A DNA stretch of 64,000 bases from Agrypnia vestita (Eukaryota > Arthropoda > Insecta > Trichoptera > Phryganeidae), in the NCBI GenBank assembly GCA_016648135.1, contig JADDOH010002013.1, positions 17,210-81,209 on the forward strand, given 5' to 3'. The position numbers and the translations under genes were made by a program. Positions 1 through 11,661 of the stretch are shown in pieces. Position 1 is the stretch's first letter. Each line of letters begins with the position of its first letter. Below the pieces are notes generated by a model. It saw only the letters and a program-made list of their open reading frames with translations, had not been told where the DNA came from and did not search any database.

Positions 1-660
1 TCATTAACATTTTTTAACGAAAAACATTTCTTCGTTCGTTCTTGTTCGTATTCTAAGAAATTCGTATTCTAAGAACAATATTCTATATCAAATTAGGGTT
101 CATATTCGGTTGTTACCAAATATTTTTTCGGTACTTTCATTTTTCCCGTACTTCCTTCTAAATGATTTATTTAATTTGTTTAAAATATCATAGAACTATT
201 TTTTAAAAATTGCAACATTACAATGAAATTTTTTAATTATATTTCAAAATATATATTTTTAATTAAAATTAGCTAGATTTATCATACCTATATAACTTGT
301 CTTTACACTATCAATTTAAAATGGTAGCTTATATATTAAATCAATATTATCTCGCCCAGGGCTCGATTAGGTTACATTATAAGAAAATAATTTTACAAGT
401 TCATTTGATTATTTTCCTAATGAAAAGTAAATGACTGTGGTAATTTCCCTAGGGGGCTAAAAGTGTAGAAACCACTCCATCATTGAGGGGTGGGAACTGT
501 TTCTTGTAATGTCATCAAACAACTCCTCAGCCTGAGAGCGTCGACGCCGTCGGATTTTACCTTATATTGAGAACCATTACCTCCCTTATTTGATTGGGTT
601 ATTTGTATAAATTAGTCCAATTTAGAAGACACCTGCTTATCACTTCTTATTCTTGTACCT
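1..660. other. Window start, nothing recognised
   Basis: The stretch is AT-rich, with a GC-richer patch near 450-560. No coding region or repeat was supported. Confidence 0.4.
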
Positions 661-676
661 ATAAGGAATTTTCTAA

Positions 677-960
677 TACAGTAAACTCTCGATATAAAGA
701 TCCTTCGTATAATGGACTTCGGATAAAACGCATAAATTTTCCCGCCAAATGTGAAAATTGTTAAAACCATCCTGTAAATGTTGTACATATTCAAATATAA
801 GTGCTCCCGCTCGAAAACTATAAATCTCTCGGATTCGAAATCGCGTCAATAAATTATAAAAATATATCATACTTCAAAAATTTAAACAAGACTTAACAGT
901 TTTTTCAAAGTTGGATAATCGAAAGCAGGGCCTCGATATCTTACATTAACGTAATTCCAC
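677..960. mobile_element. Possible pogo/Tigger-like DNA transposon trace
   Basis: The left side reads CAGTAAACTCTCGATATAA after a TA dinucleotide. That resembles the terminal repeats of pogo-like Tc1/mariner elements, which start CAGT and contain a CTCGAT core. A related CCTCGATATC stretch is near 951. The two are not clean inverted repeats and no transposase is visible, so this is a weak call resting on terminal motif resemblance only. Confidence 0.3.
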
Positions 961-2270
961 AAATACTGTGTTTAAACGCATCATGATGATGACGAAAAAT
1001 ATAAAAAAGGTGTTTTTTATATGTTAAAATTTTTCATAGATAAAGCAAATGTGTATTTTAAGAAAAAGTATTTTTGTTGTTTTATATTCGTAAAGCAGAA
1101 TTTTTTGCGCCTTTAAATTTCATTCACACACCCCTCATTACATTATTTTTATTTTTATTTTAATCGCATAATGTTTTAAATCTCTTTAATTTTTTCAAAA
1201 AAATCTCATTAAAAATCTTATTTTACAAGGTGGTCCACAAATAACCATAAACGTTGGGATAATGATGATCCAAAATGATTGATTGATAAATTAATATATT
1301 TTTTTAAATTTTAAATTTTATCTAGTCAGTTTTGTATCGCTTTTAATATTTGTATAGCAGGCGCATGTAGTCATTTACATTGAAGGATGAGCTGTATGTA
1401 CGTAAAAATTTGTATATTTTGGAAAAAAACGCGTAATTAAATATTTACCTGACAGAAAATTATATTATTATCTCAAAAATGTATATAATAATAACTGTGA
1501 TAAAAGTGTCAGGAGATAAATATTATTTTCTGATTTATTTCGTTGAACCTCTAATACACACTGCTTAATTCTAAATATTGACTCCGCCGCTGTAGATTAA
1601 TGCGTGTAATGAGATAATAGAAGCGAGTTGACACAAAATTGAAATTTTTAGTGAAATCTTTCTCAATTTCGCGGTTGAGGTTGTTAGTGAAGCATTCTTA
1701 GAAATATTGTTTCTTTGCTACTAAAATAATTCTTTAGTAATCAAAATAGTACAAATGAATAATAAAATATCGAAAAGTTAATTTAAACATATCTAGTCCA
1801 GTTATTTCAACCCTCTTTAGAGGCAAATTGAATCAGCGTCTGAGGTACGTTGAAAATTATTTAAATAATTATTTTAGTCTTAACTAAAAGCTTTTTAGCA
1901 GTGAACTTTTATTTAATTTAATGAAATTACAGAACAATTAAGGCTCTAGTCTGAGAAAAATCAACAAAGATTACTAATAGCTAGATAATTAATCATTACA
2001 AGACTTTTTATAATATTTTCTTTTATGCTCCAGACAATAGTTTTAGTTTTATTATTCGAAATGATTTAACATATTATGGCACATAAATTATCTTATTTGT
2101 GAATGAAGCAATGCTTTTCTAATACTTTATAATAAATCATATCAGCCCACAATATTTTTAATAATTTTTTAAAGTCAATTTACCACAATCAACACTTATC
2201 AAATTTCATTGTCTGTCTGTTTGACCGTTTGTCTGTCCCCGTAACTTCACGTAACGTCCGTTATTTCTTT
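961..2270. other. AT-rich stretch, nothing recognised
   Basis: No coding region, RNA gene, terminal repeat or cross-match to another part of the window was seen here. The short reading frames are what random AT-rich DNA gives. Confidence 0.5.
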
Positions 2271-2959
2271 CGAATTCATGGCTAAATAACTTAATCTATG
2301 AAAACAAAGTTTTAAATATAAATTCTTTATCAAGAAAAAGACCTGTATGCAGAATTTTTCATTTGATGTCATTCAAACTCATTCAAACTTCTTCTCTGTA
2401 TAGGATGAATGTTTCTACGAACGACTAATTTTCACCTATACTAATTTATCGTAATGACGTCATCCAAGTGTGATTATACAGGAACCTAGCCTTTCGAGCG
2501 CCGTTCTTAGCATCTTGGAGAAAAAAATGAATATAGTTTGAAAATTCCAGATTCGGTGAAAAAAAATAAAACCGCCAAAAGATTGAAAAGTCAAAATTAT
2601 ACAAATTGTGATTTTTAAATGGAAAATAAAGCCACCCCTCGCGGAGCAGCGACTTAAACCGTGATAACCGAATTTAATTCTAAATTGCATCACTTCGGAA
2701 CGTTTATTTTTAGCACACTCGATAGAGGCGCTCGTGCTCTATCGATTGCGATGTTTATACGTAAAATTGGCCAACGCGTCGCAGAGCAGCATACAAAAAT
2801 ATAAAAAACGGCAAAAAAACTCTAAAACGAACGCCATTCCGTGGACCTTCAATTTGGAACAAAAATCTTCTATATATCTGACGCGCACTATCGCGCATCA
2901 TGTTTAGGAATTTGTCGCACCTCGCTACGATTTTTTTAACCGAATTTTTAAAAAAAACT

Positions 2960-3272
2960 AACCCATAAAAACCAGGTTTTTACAATACTCCCTTTCTCAT
3001 TTTCGGGTTTCGTGTCTACCAGATGCGTCGGAGTATTTTCATACAACTTATTCAGTTGTATGAAAAAACCATTAAAAATTTGAAAAATCCAAAATTATTC
3101 TATAATTATTATTTTTTGAACGAAAATTTGATAGATCTCCTCGATCGTCGCCACGAGTCTGCTTGCAATGTTTTAGCTCGATTGGATCACGGGAAAAGGG
3201 TTAAAAATCGATCCAAAGTTTTTTCGTCAGACAAGCATGCAATCAGACGCCACGAGTTAAAAGAAGGGGAGT
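2960..3272 (+). mobile_element. Family C' element inserted in repeat B
   Basis: The insert starts AACCCATAAAAACC, soon followed by ACTCCCTTTCTC, and ends AAGGGGAGT, so subterminal inverted repeats (ACTCCCTTTCT against AGAAGGGGAGT) are visible. Copies of B at 6490 and 22910 read straight through the site (ATTATTAAAAAACAGAAA or close variants), giving an empty target. Flanks are A-rich (AAAAAAC on the left, AAAAAC on the right), consistent with a short target duplication. It is non-coding and about 310 bp, shorter than the ~525-bp C copies elsewhere. It also has a 13-bp hairpin that those lack. Confidence 0.7.
3036..3066. repeat. Perfect 13-bp hairpin inside C'
   Basis: Arms TTTTCATACAACT (3036-3048) and AGTTGTATGAAAA (3054-3066) surround a 5-nt loop. 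The reverse C' copy near 24.8 kb has the same hairpin with slightly altered arms, so it is a feature of the family. Confidence 0.8.
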
Positions 3273-3629
3273 AAAAACAGAAAATTTCTATTTTGGGTGG
3301 ATATTTAAAAAACTGGAGGGGGTAAAAAAATCAAAAAATGGCTAATAGATGGCACCTGTAACATCGCGTTCTGGAAAAAAGCCCAAAAAAAGGGGTTTTA
3401 TTTTTATCAAGCCGTGAGAAAGAGGACGCGCGGACGCAAATTTCCAATATACAACATAAAAAGGGCCGGATTTTGCACCTTTTGCGCTATTCATATTTTT
3501 GATTTTTTTCTTAAATGGATTAAAACACCATGTTTAGTTGCAAATGAAAAAGAATCGTTTTTGAGAAGGAGATAGGGGGAGGTACTGAAAAATAAAATAA
3601 AAATCAGGTCCCAAAGAGGGTTTCGGGTT

Positions 3630-3678
3630 CCGAAAAACCACTTCGAAAAGTTATTAACTTTTCGAAGTGGTTTTTCGG
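3630..3678. repeat. Perfect 24-bp palindrome with 1-nt centre
   Basis: Arms at 3630-3653 and 3655-3678 are exact reverse complements (left arm begins CCGAAAAACC, ends AAAGTTA) around a single T. The matching position in the other forward B copy (about 23325-23345) has no such palindrome, so this is private to copy 1. Confidence 0.95.
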
Positions 3679-3990
3679 ATTTAAATGAAAAAAGCTGAAA
3701 TTCGAATCCATTCTGAGGAGGAGAGACGTCTCGCAACAAATGTATTTCCCAATTACTACAGCGGGCTGCGTTCGTTTGGGGAACTCGAAATTTTTGGAAT
3801 GGAGCTCTCGGTCGACGAGAGAGAGAGAACAACCACAATAACCGTACAAACCGACAAAGCTGTCAAAATGCGTCGTCATCGACGTCGAGTCGACTTGCAA
3901 AATTTCAGTTCGATTGGATGACGGGAAGTGTGTTAATTTTCACTTTCAAAACAATTCCACGCACACGTACTTACGTACGGCAGTGAAACT

Positions 3991-5200
3991 AATATGAACA
4001 ATTTAAAAAACGGCCGGAGACGGGGCTCCAAGTCCGGACCACCAAACCCGAACCGGCCGATTAACGCATGTGGCTACGGCCGCTTCTCCGTAGACCACCA
4101 AAAAGATGCTATAAATATATACTAAGACTTAGCAAAGACGCGAACCAATGTTCCTTCATTTTTTACGAGTAACAGCTAGTTTGTGATAAAAGTACTAATC
4201 GGACAAACTATTTTGGCAAATACAGTTTTCCTTACATTCTCCGCACTCTTCGTGACCAACACCTGCGTTCTAGGTATTGAACCCATTAGGGCAAATTAGG
4301 TTAGTAGATATTCGCCAAATACTTCAGACAACACAAACAAAACAATCATAGCTTACCTCTTCGATATCGTCATTTTTATTGATTTGAATTATTTTTCTTA
4401 CTTTTTTCCTATCTTTCTTAGAACTTGTATTAATTTTCCGCTAGTTTCGATTGCCTTGAGAGCCTTTTTTTCAGCTGTATCTGTCAATAGAGATGATTTT
4501 ATGATCTGGCTTACCCATAAAAAAGAGATAGAAAAAACATTACGGTACCTAATGCTTTCAAATTAAAAAAAATAATGTAAACTCAGTTTGGTTTTATCTT
4601 CGAACACAGGAGTGGGAGCGCGTCCGCTCACCAGCCGCGTACTAACGAGTCGGCGTGTGTGTCTTGGCACACACCGCCTCACATGGGATACACGGGAGAT
4701 CAGCTGCAATGTGCCAAACTTCCAACGCTTATAGTTGCTATAATATCGATATTATTCCAACCCACATCCACACTTTTTCGCACATGTATGAGCATATGTT
4801 TATATTACGTCAGTGATGGTGAAACTACGGCACGCGTGCCATAGATGGCACGTACAACAAAAGTAAGGATTCACTTTTTTCTCTTGTCATTTTTTAAAAT
4901 TTATTTTGTTGGCAACACTGGTAATGATATTTATTATCATTTCAAGTTTTGATTGTTTTTTACTATTAGTCTCAATTAACACAAGTCCGTGCATCTCTAG
5001 CATTGATGACAGTGATTCCACTTTCACCGTTATACGCATATATATAAAATAATACGCGGAAAACGATTTTAAATATAAATAATTATTTTGACCAAATAAC
5101 GTTATGAAAAGTTAAGCTGTGATTTATTTTTCTTTATTTGTAAACTGTGAAAGTAATTCAAATTAAGAATAAAATGTTTTCGATTAATTTAAAATTATTA
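3991..5200. other. Non-coding stretch, no gene recognised
   Basis: A GC-richer patch at 4010-4100 holds small inverted motifs (CGGCCG, CTACGG/CCGTAG). The rest is AT-rich. No coding region, terminal repeat or RNA gene was recognised. Confidence 0.45.
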
Positions 5201-5204
5201 TAAA

Positions 5205-6255
5205 CTAGCTGTTTGTACCCAGCGTTGCAAGGGTAAAGGGTTAAGCGGAAAATAACTTTGTGAGGGGAAACAAAGCTTCCATTGTTTTGCAAAGCCCCTA
5301 ATTAAAACAATGTTTCCATTTAATCAAATCTGGGATGGACAGAATGTCTGGGAAAGAAAAGAAGCATTTTTTCCGTCGAAAATGTGTATGATAAATTTGC
5401 ATTCAATCGATGAAGCGCTGTAGATTTGTACAGAAAATACATCTGGGAGAGGAGATGGGTTAGAGGGCGAATGGGAAATGTCGCTTATAATACCCGACCG
5501 GTCCTAAAAAATGAGTATACAAAATTTGGGTCAGATCTTGGTACAGACTTGCATGCAAAATATATGTCAGAGGGAGAGGGGGTTAAACTGGAGGGGGGAA
5601 ATGTCACCTATGATGTGTTATTTATGATATAGGTCCCTAAAAATACGTTTACGAAATTTGAGTCAGATGGGTCGAACGGTGTAGATTTGTACAAGAAATA
5701 TATATGTCTGGGAGAAAGGTTGGGTAGAGGGGAAGGGGAAATATCACCTATATTATCGCCCAGATTTCCATTGAAAATATATCATGGGAAGGGGAAGGGG
5801 TTTGAAAGGAAGAAATAAATATCACCTTTGTTACCCGTCGAGTCCTAAAGAATATGTTTTTTTGAGTACGATCGGTTGAACGGTACAGATTTGCTTAGAA
5901 AATATATCAGGGGAAAGGGAAGGGGTAAAAGGGGAGAGAGGAAATGTCGCCTATGTTACCCGCCGGATCCTAAAGGATGAATTTCCTAATTTTGAGTCCT
6001 ATCGGTCGAACAGTACAGATTTGCATTGAAAATATATCAGGAGTGGGGAAAGGGTAGAAGGGGAGGAGGGAAATGTTGCCTTTGTTCCCCGCCGGGTCCT
6101 AAAAAATAAGTTTACAAATTTTGACTCCGATCGATTTGCATTGAAAATATATCAGGTAGAGGGAAAGGGGTGAAAGGGAAAGAAGGATATGTCGCTTGTG
6201 TTACCCACCGGGTCCTAAAGAATACATTTACAAATTTTGAGTCCGATCGTTCTTT
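5205..6255 (-). mobile_element. Helitron-like non-autonomous element, copy H1 (truncated)
   Basis: Read on the minus strand, the 3' end is at 5205. It has an ACCC/GGGT stem-loop followed a few bases later by CTAG, the layout of Helitron 3' ends. The body is a minisatellite of about 120 bp per unit, each with variants of GATCGGTCGAACGGTACAG, AAAATATATCAGGGG and ACCCGCCGGGTCCTAAAGAA. The 5' end is missing and repeat B (reverse copy) abuts at about 6255. No Rep/helicase is encoded, so it would be mobilised in trans, if at all. Four more copies are in this window. Confidence 0.7.
5420..6250 (-). repeat. ~120-bp minisatellite inside H1
   Basis: About seven diverged units are marked by a recurring purine-rich GGGAGGGGAAGGGG block, a TGTTACCCGCCGGGTCC block and a CGATCGGTCGAACGG block. 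The same unit is repeated inside the Helitron-like copies at 33.1, 41.6 and 60.8 kb. Confidence 0.85.
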
Positions 6256-6261
6256 TTTTAT

Positions 6262-7225
6262 GATGGAATTTTGCATTCGTCTCTTTCTCGCTGCGTGACA
6301 AAAATAAAATCCCTTTTTGGGCTTTTTTTACCGAGCGCGATGTTTCTATGACTTTTTGCGTAGTTTCTACGAAATTCAAAAATCAAGTATCACGTTTGAA
6401 TCATAGTTAGAGGCGCCATCTTTTGCTCATTTTAAAAAAAAATTACCCCCTCCAGTTTTTTTGATAACCACCCAAAATAGAAATTTTCTGTTTTTTAATA
6501 ATTCGGTTAAAAAATCGTTACGCACTGCGACCACTTCCTACACATAGCGCGCAATAGTGCGCGCCAGATCTAAAATAAAGTTTAGTTCCGAATTGCATAT
6601 CCACGGAATGGCGTTCGTTTTAGAGTTTTTTAACCGTTTTTTTATATTTTTGTGTGCTGCTCCGCGACGCGTTGGCCAATTTTACATATAAATATCGCAA
6701 TCGATAGTGCAGGAGTGCCGCTATCGAGTGTACTGAAAATAAACGTTCCGAAGTGATGCACTTCAGAATTAAATTCGCTTTCATTCCGGTTTTCAGAACT
6801 TTAGCCGCTGCCCCACGAGGGGTGGTTTTATTCTCTATCTAAAAATCACAATTTGTAGAGTTTTCACTTTGCACGCTTTTGGCGTTTTAACATTTTTATA
6901 AAAAAAAATTTCTCAAAGTTATAAGCAAAAACAGAATTATTTTACTCCAAATCTGGAATTATTTTCAAACAATATTCATTTTTTTCTCCAAGATGCTAAG
7001 AACGGCGCTTAAAAGGCTAGGTTACTGAATAAGCACACTTGGGTGACGTCTTTACGATTAAGCAGTATAGATGAAAATTAATCGTTCCTAGAAGCATCCA
7101 TCCTAATCAGAGAAGAAGTTTGAATGAGTTTGAATGACATCAAATGAAAAATTCTGCATACAGGTCTTTTTCATGCGTATAAAGAGTTTATATTGAAAAC
7201 TTTGTTTTTAAGGGTTAAATTATTT
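6262..7225 (-). repeat. Interspersed repeat family B, copy 2 (reverse, no C' insert)
   Basis: This is the reverse complement of the proximal part of B copy 1, with the CATCAAATGAAAAATTCTGC, AGGCTAGGTTACTGAAT and GCGCGCAATAGTGCGCGC landmarks. It lacks the C' insertion and so gives the empty-site sequence near 6490. The distal third of B is missing. Confidence 0.75.
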
Positions 7226-7229
7226 ATGA

Positions 7230-9100
7230 ATAAGAAAAAAAATGTTGATAAATTCATTTTAACATGGCCATTGAAAATAAAAAATGTAGTTTGTAACAGA
7301 ACATAATAAAATAACGGCACGGCAGGTCAGACAATCGATAAATAATATTTGGGAATTTTCAGCACGCGCACGTAAAAAGGTTTGCCATCCCCATGTCATT
7401 GTTATTGTATTATATATACACATACATATTATAGTAATTTTTTAGATGGAAAATTCTACCATACTATTTATTCATGTGCACCCCAGCTCTGAGTATGGTA
7501 ACTGCAATGTAGCCCGATAAATAATAAAATAATCAACTTTATTAACTTTGAACTGAAACACCACTTCAAAGTAAAATCAACCGATTTTATAAAATACGTT
7601 TTCCTTCATCAGGGCGATGAAAATTCAATATCATAGAAAAAATTTAAAATAATTGTTTATTCTGACTGTATAGATTTAAAAAAATATATAATGAAAGAAA
7701 TGGGAAAAAATATATTTAGGAAAAGACTGGTGATTTAATTAGGTAAATATGTGGTAAAAATTACGCAAATATGCTAAATATACAAGAAAAAGTATTGGAA
7801 ACATTTGAAAATTGCCAATTAAAAGCTAAAAATTCTGGATGGATACTGTTACAGCATTAGTAAGGAGGGCATTCACGTAATTAAACAAAATATGAACCTG
7901 CCTATGAAAAAATTACCTTCTTCTAAAAACATTATATACGAAGTTGAGATCTTTCTTAGGAAAAATAAATAATTGTGCTAGACTAGATTTTTGAAACTAC
8001 TCTACATACTTCATATGGAATAATTTTATTGTCATAAAATTATCAATAATCATGTCGCGCGTAAAGGTAATGAATGATTTTGAAAGTTTGGAAATTAAAA
8101 TAAATTTTAATTAGGGTGTTATTTAATTAACAGTATTACATTAATTAAATTTTCTCCGCTTCTCTTAATATTTCCGTCACAACCACCCTTACACCAGTGA
8201 CTTCAGCTAATTTTGCAGCCTAATAATCTAGCCTAACCTAACCTAACCAATTAATTATGTGTATTTGAACTAATCAATTCAAAAAATCTATATTCAAATG
8301 TAGTCAGACTTTACCTGTCGATGAGAGATTCTGTTTCTCTCGAAACTTAAGTAGGAAAATATAAAAAATAAAGTTTATATTTTTCACATAATTTAATGAT
8401 GATGTACATTTAATGATGTATGTAACGATGATCTAAACTATACTGATATATCAGGACGACGCCTGAACCACCGATCCATATTGGGCGAGCGTCTTACTGC
8501 TAGACTAAAAACATAGTTTCGTTGTAAAAACATGTTTATCTTCAATTGTACTTTTATATATTATGTCGTATCTTTTAAAACAAATTTCTATTCTATTTTT
8601 AAACAAAATTCTCCTAGGAGTTTTGTATTTTTTCAATAGTACGCACACCAAATAACTGAGTATGTCTTTTCTATAGAAGACGCTCCAAGAATTTCTCGAA
8701 GAATTTTCAATTGAAGATATTCTGAGAAATCGACTATGTATTTCAATAGAATAATAGATGCTTCTAGAGCTTTAGAGAAATTCACGTTATCTTTTCATTG
8801 AAAAGCACTCTGAAGAACCTAGTAACAATTTATTATATACAAGTACGTTGTGCCAAAAACATCGTTTGCTTCTCTTTCGCATTATTTTCTTGTATATCCC
8901 ATTCCCCGTTTAATCGCAGCAGAAATGTTAAAATTAAATTAATATTAAAAGAAGTGTGTAGTAAAAATATGACACATATAACCAAATAGTCAAATATTAC
9001 ATTGTTTTAATCGAGGATATTACACCATTGTACACCTTTTGAGGTGAATTGGAAATTGCTAGAAGGGTCTGGAATGGTCCACTACATTCTGGAAGTATCG
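7230..9100. other. AT-rich stretch, nothing recognised
   Basis: Apart from the short TTAGG-type run, no coding sequence, RNA gene or repeat shared with the rest of the window was identified. Confidence 0.45.
8229..8248. repeat. Short TTAGG-type telomere-like run
   Basis: Three consecutive CCTAA units follow TAG, giving CCTAACCTAACCTAACC. TTAGG is the usual insect telomere repeat. A run this short is an interstitial motif, not a telomere. Confidence 0.5.
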
Positions 9101-9104
9101 CAAA

Positions 9105-9160
9105 ACAGACGTTGACTATAAAAAGAGATTAAGAATGGCCACTGAGCACTTGTATTTGCA
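9105..9160 (+). promoter_or_regulatory. Possible TATA promoter, perhaps of the Penelope-like element
   Basis: A canonical TATAAAAAG lies at about 9118, with CTGAGCACTTGT about 25-30 bp downstream. The block precedes the Penelope-like coding relic by some 600 bp. A terminal-repeat promoter of that element is possible, but so is chance. Confidence 0.25.
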
Positions 9161-9692
9161 TTGTTGTGATAAAATGTGAAAATTATTGAAGCCAGCGCGA
9201 TACCATAAACAAGTAATAGATAAGAGTAAAGCGAAATACGTGAGTATCTGCCGGCAAACGAGTTTGTTTTCAAGTGATCCATAGACGAGTGATGATTAGT
9301 ACGAATTACGAAAAATGGTGTGAATAAAAGAACGGTGTTCCGATTACATTGATATCTAGTGATTTAAGTAAAGTAATAAAACATTAATTGATTTCAAGTG
9401 TTTGGTTTGCCTCTCACAGCCACATCCCATGACAATATTACGTAATATGTTCTGTAGTGGGATTATTCCACTTAATGTTTTTTTTAATAATTTTGAATAT
9501 CTTTATTAGAAAGCAAAAATCATTAATTTGTGGGAAGCAACAAAAAACCTCAGTGCGCTCTGGCGACATGAAATCTGTAATGTCTGAAATTTCCAGGCCA
9601 ACGCGACTATTATCCACTCGTTACGTCATTTCCGTCATATACCTACGTGATTCCAGCGTAATAAGCACCTAATATATATTATATAATCGACA

Positions 9693-10136
9693 ATGTTAGT
9701 TTTTTGTTGGTCATATCAACTCTATGTTCAGCAACACACGCTCAAAGAGGTCCACAGCACAGATTTTGATAATACACGAGTAATAGCGAACGTCCAAAAT
9801 GAAACAGTAAGGATATTTAGAGAAGCTATAGAGAATAAAACAATGAATATTATCAACAACAGATATGATGGTATACGTCTCCCACCGGCATGGAAAAACA
9901 TTTTATTCAACAGTAGATTTCATAGTAAAAATAATATATTAACGCTCAAAAACCAATTAAATACAACCACCGAACAGGTAAATATTGACACAATAGAAGC
10001 AACATCGAGTACAAAGCGCATCACAGGGAGCCAGACAAACGCCATTAAAGCCAACAACGGCCTAGAATACCCAATATTCAATACCAAATTCCCAAACACC
10101 ATTATCGCTAATAATGACCGAAGTACCCAAATTTAG
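9693..10136 (+). pseudogene. Penelope-like element, C-terminal end of RT/GIY-YIG polyprotein
   Basis: The open frame of 147 codons contains STDFDNTRVIANVQN, then REAIENKT, then IRLPPAWKNIL. The order H-S-DFDNTRVIA, REAIE, GxRLPxAWK is the signature of the region downstream of the GIY-YIG nuclease in animal Penelope-like retroelements. The element's reverse transcriptase and nuclease halves are absent here, so this is a 5'-truncated copy. The frame is uninterrupted to its TAG stop at 10134. About 85 bp of 3' sequence follow before a DNA transposon interrupts it at the TTAA at 10220. A separate GIY-YIG core relic is at 39380. Family assignment is by motif recall. Confidence 0.7.
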
Positions 10137-10219
10137 ATTTTGACTTGCCAGACCTCACTTGGTAGCAAGCTTCCGATACGAACGGATGTGCTCGCACTAC
10201 CCCTCGTGACGGAAATTTA
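10137..10219 (+). mobile_element. Penelope-like 3' untranslated sequence, left of the insertion
   Basis: This non-coding piece (GACTTGCCAGACCTCACTT..., then CTCGTGACGG) lies directly between the stop codon and the TTAA where the transposon D1 has entered. It should be contiguous with 11662 onward in the uninterrupted element. Confidence 0.55.
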
Positions 10220-10223
10220 TTAA

Positions 10224-11657
10224 GGCGGTACATACAGTTTTCAAGCTTTCAAAGTGGCGATATGTGTCGGATAGATCATGCTACTTCAATACGAGATCGA
10301 GACATGAACAAACGTCTATCAGATAAACCTTGCAAGAGCGTATTTTTTACATGTCCTTGTGAGATAGAAAGGTTGCGAGGAAACGAGACAACCATATGGA
10401 GTACCGACGTTTAAAATATGTGGGAACGCAAGTCATGCGCGCGTACCATTATTAGAATTTTAAATGTTTTAAGTCTAGAATATAAAAAAGCGTATGTATA
10501 TTTCTCCAATAATTTAGGTGTTGTAAAAAATCGTAAACAACAATTTTTCTTATATCACTGTTTTTTAATTTAAAACTTTTGTCGAATAAGCAGATTTAGA
10601 TATTATTTTGACTTCCGACTGAAATGTCAAAACACCTGTGAAAATAATTGAATTTAAATAATTTTTATTTAAAATAGACAAAAAACTACTACATTAATAT
10701 GTATTGAATTAAAAATAAAATTAAAAACCATTTATCTATATTTTAAAAATTATCTCGTAAATTAATATCTTACTTGACTTTCAAATAACAACGAAATCAA
10801 CACGAATATAGTGAACGTAGCGAGTAGTAGCAAGTCAGCAAAAGTGACATGCATTCAATGTTAGGTTATGAGTAGAAATGCAATTTAATACAAAACTAGT
10901 TAAAAAAAACATTATTATCTGCGATGAATAGATTGCTTTCGAATATATAATATGATATTATTTTGAACTAAAGTCAAATTTGGCATAAAAACACGTTTGA
11001 AAGTGATTTTTTTATGAAAAAATGATCGGACTACATGAGTGCGTCCGCTTCTCCCGGCTGGCGCGCGGATTGTAATCTGCAAACTGCATAATTTTTTGAC
11101 ACATTTCATACTATAGAATTTTTATTTTTAAATATTAATTAACGTTTTTTATAAAAAAATAGCTTTTTAATAGTGAATGAAGACTCAAAGTGCGAATATA
11201 GATACAATATATCGTTTAAAATCATCTTTTTATATGAATAAACAACATTTGAAAATAACCAAAAATCGTAAATATTTAAGCATGTTTGAAAAATGATATC
11301 TTTTTTAATATTGAATATTTCTTAATTTCCTACGTACAGATTCTAGATAATTAAGTAAACTTTATGTGTATGAAAAAACATATTATGCTTACATACAAAT
11401 TTTAAACGAATCACACTTTGCCCGGGAACATTAAAAACGTTTTTTTTTGCCGCGGCCTGTGGATTAATGCCTATATTTTTCTTTATTATTATAAATAATG
11501 TTTAGTTTATTACTTTTATATAAGAACAAAGGTTTTATCTAAGTTAACGCCCTAAAAAAATTGCAATCTATCATATAAATTCTGATATAAATGAATAATA
11601 AAAACCCACATTTTCGTAAAAAACGCCGAAATATGCATTTGCAGTGAATGTACCGCC
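10224..11657. mobile_element. DNA transposon D1, 1.43 kb, TTAA-flanked, non-autonomous
   Basis: TTAA occurs at 10220-10223 and again at 11658-11661. Just inside are inverted ends GGCGGTACAT (left) and ATGTACCGCC (right), with further partial matching to about 18 bp. TTAA target duplications are typical of the piggyBac superfamily. No transposase is encoded, so it would depend on an autonomous relative. A right-end copy at 43130-43443 shares about 300 bp, including the GCCGAAATATGCATTTGCAG subterminal block, and also ends at TTAA. The ends do not have the usual CCCT start of piggyBac, so the superfamily is inferred from the target site only. Confidence 0.75.
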
Positions 11658-11661
11658 TTAA

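Larger units (their letters stand above)
2275..3990 (+). repeat. Interspersed repeat family B, copy 1
   Basis: This block recurs at 22200-24150 in the same orientation and in part at 6262-7225 in reverse. Landmarks shared by all three are the GAACCTAGCCTTTCG box (about 2481), the GCGCACTATCGCGC box (about 2883) and the ACCGAATTTTTAAAAAA box (about 2939). The distal part, from about 3490 to 3990 (TGAGGAGGAGAGACGTC, GATTGGATGACGGGAAGTG, CACGTACTTACGTACGGC), is shared only with the 22-24 kb copy. No intact protein is encoded. Family C' is inserted at 2960-3272. The class is unknown. The last part resembles the end of family C (a GATTGGAT-ACGGGAA module), so the two may be related or share a tail. 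Confidence 0.75.

Noticed and set aside
4384..4844. Two plus-strand frames of about 60 codons
   Set aside because: No recognisable domain and no splice context; consistent with chance frames.
8229..8248. Telomere or subtelomere
   Set aside because: Only three TTAGG units and no extended array; interstitial chance motif.
8650..8800. Additional heat-shock-element cluster
   Set aside because: GAA and TTC triplets are common here but not held at 5-bp phase for more than two units.
9728..10102. Minus-strand open frames of 60 codons each over the Penelope-like ORF
   Set aside because: They are antisense shadows of the plus-strand frame and show no family motif.
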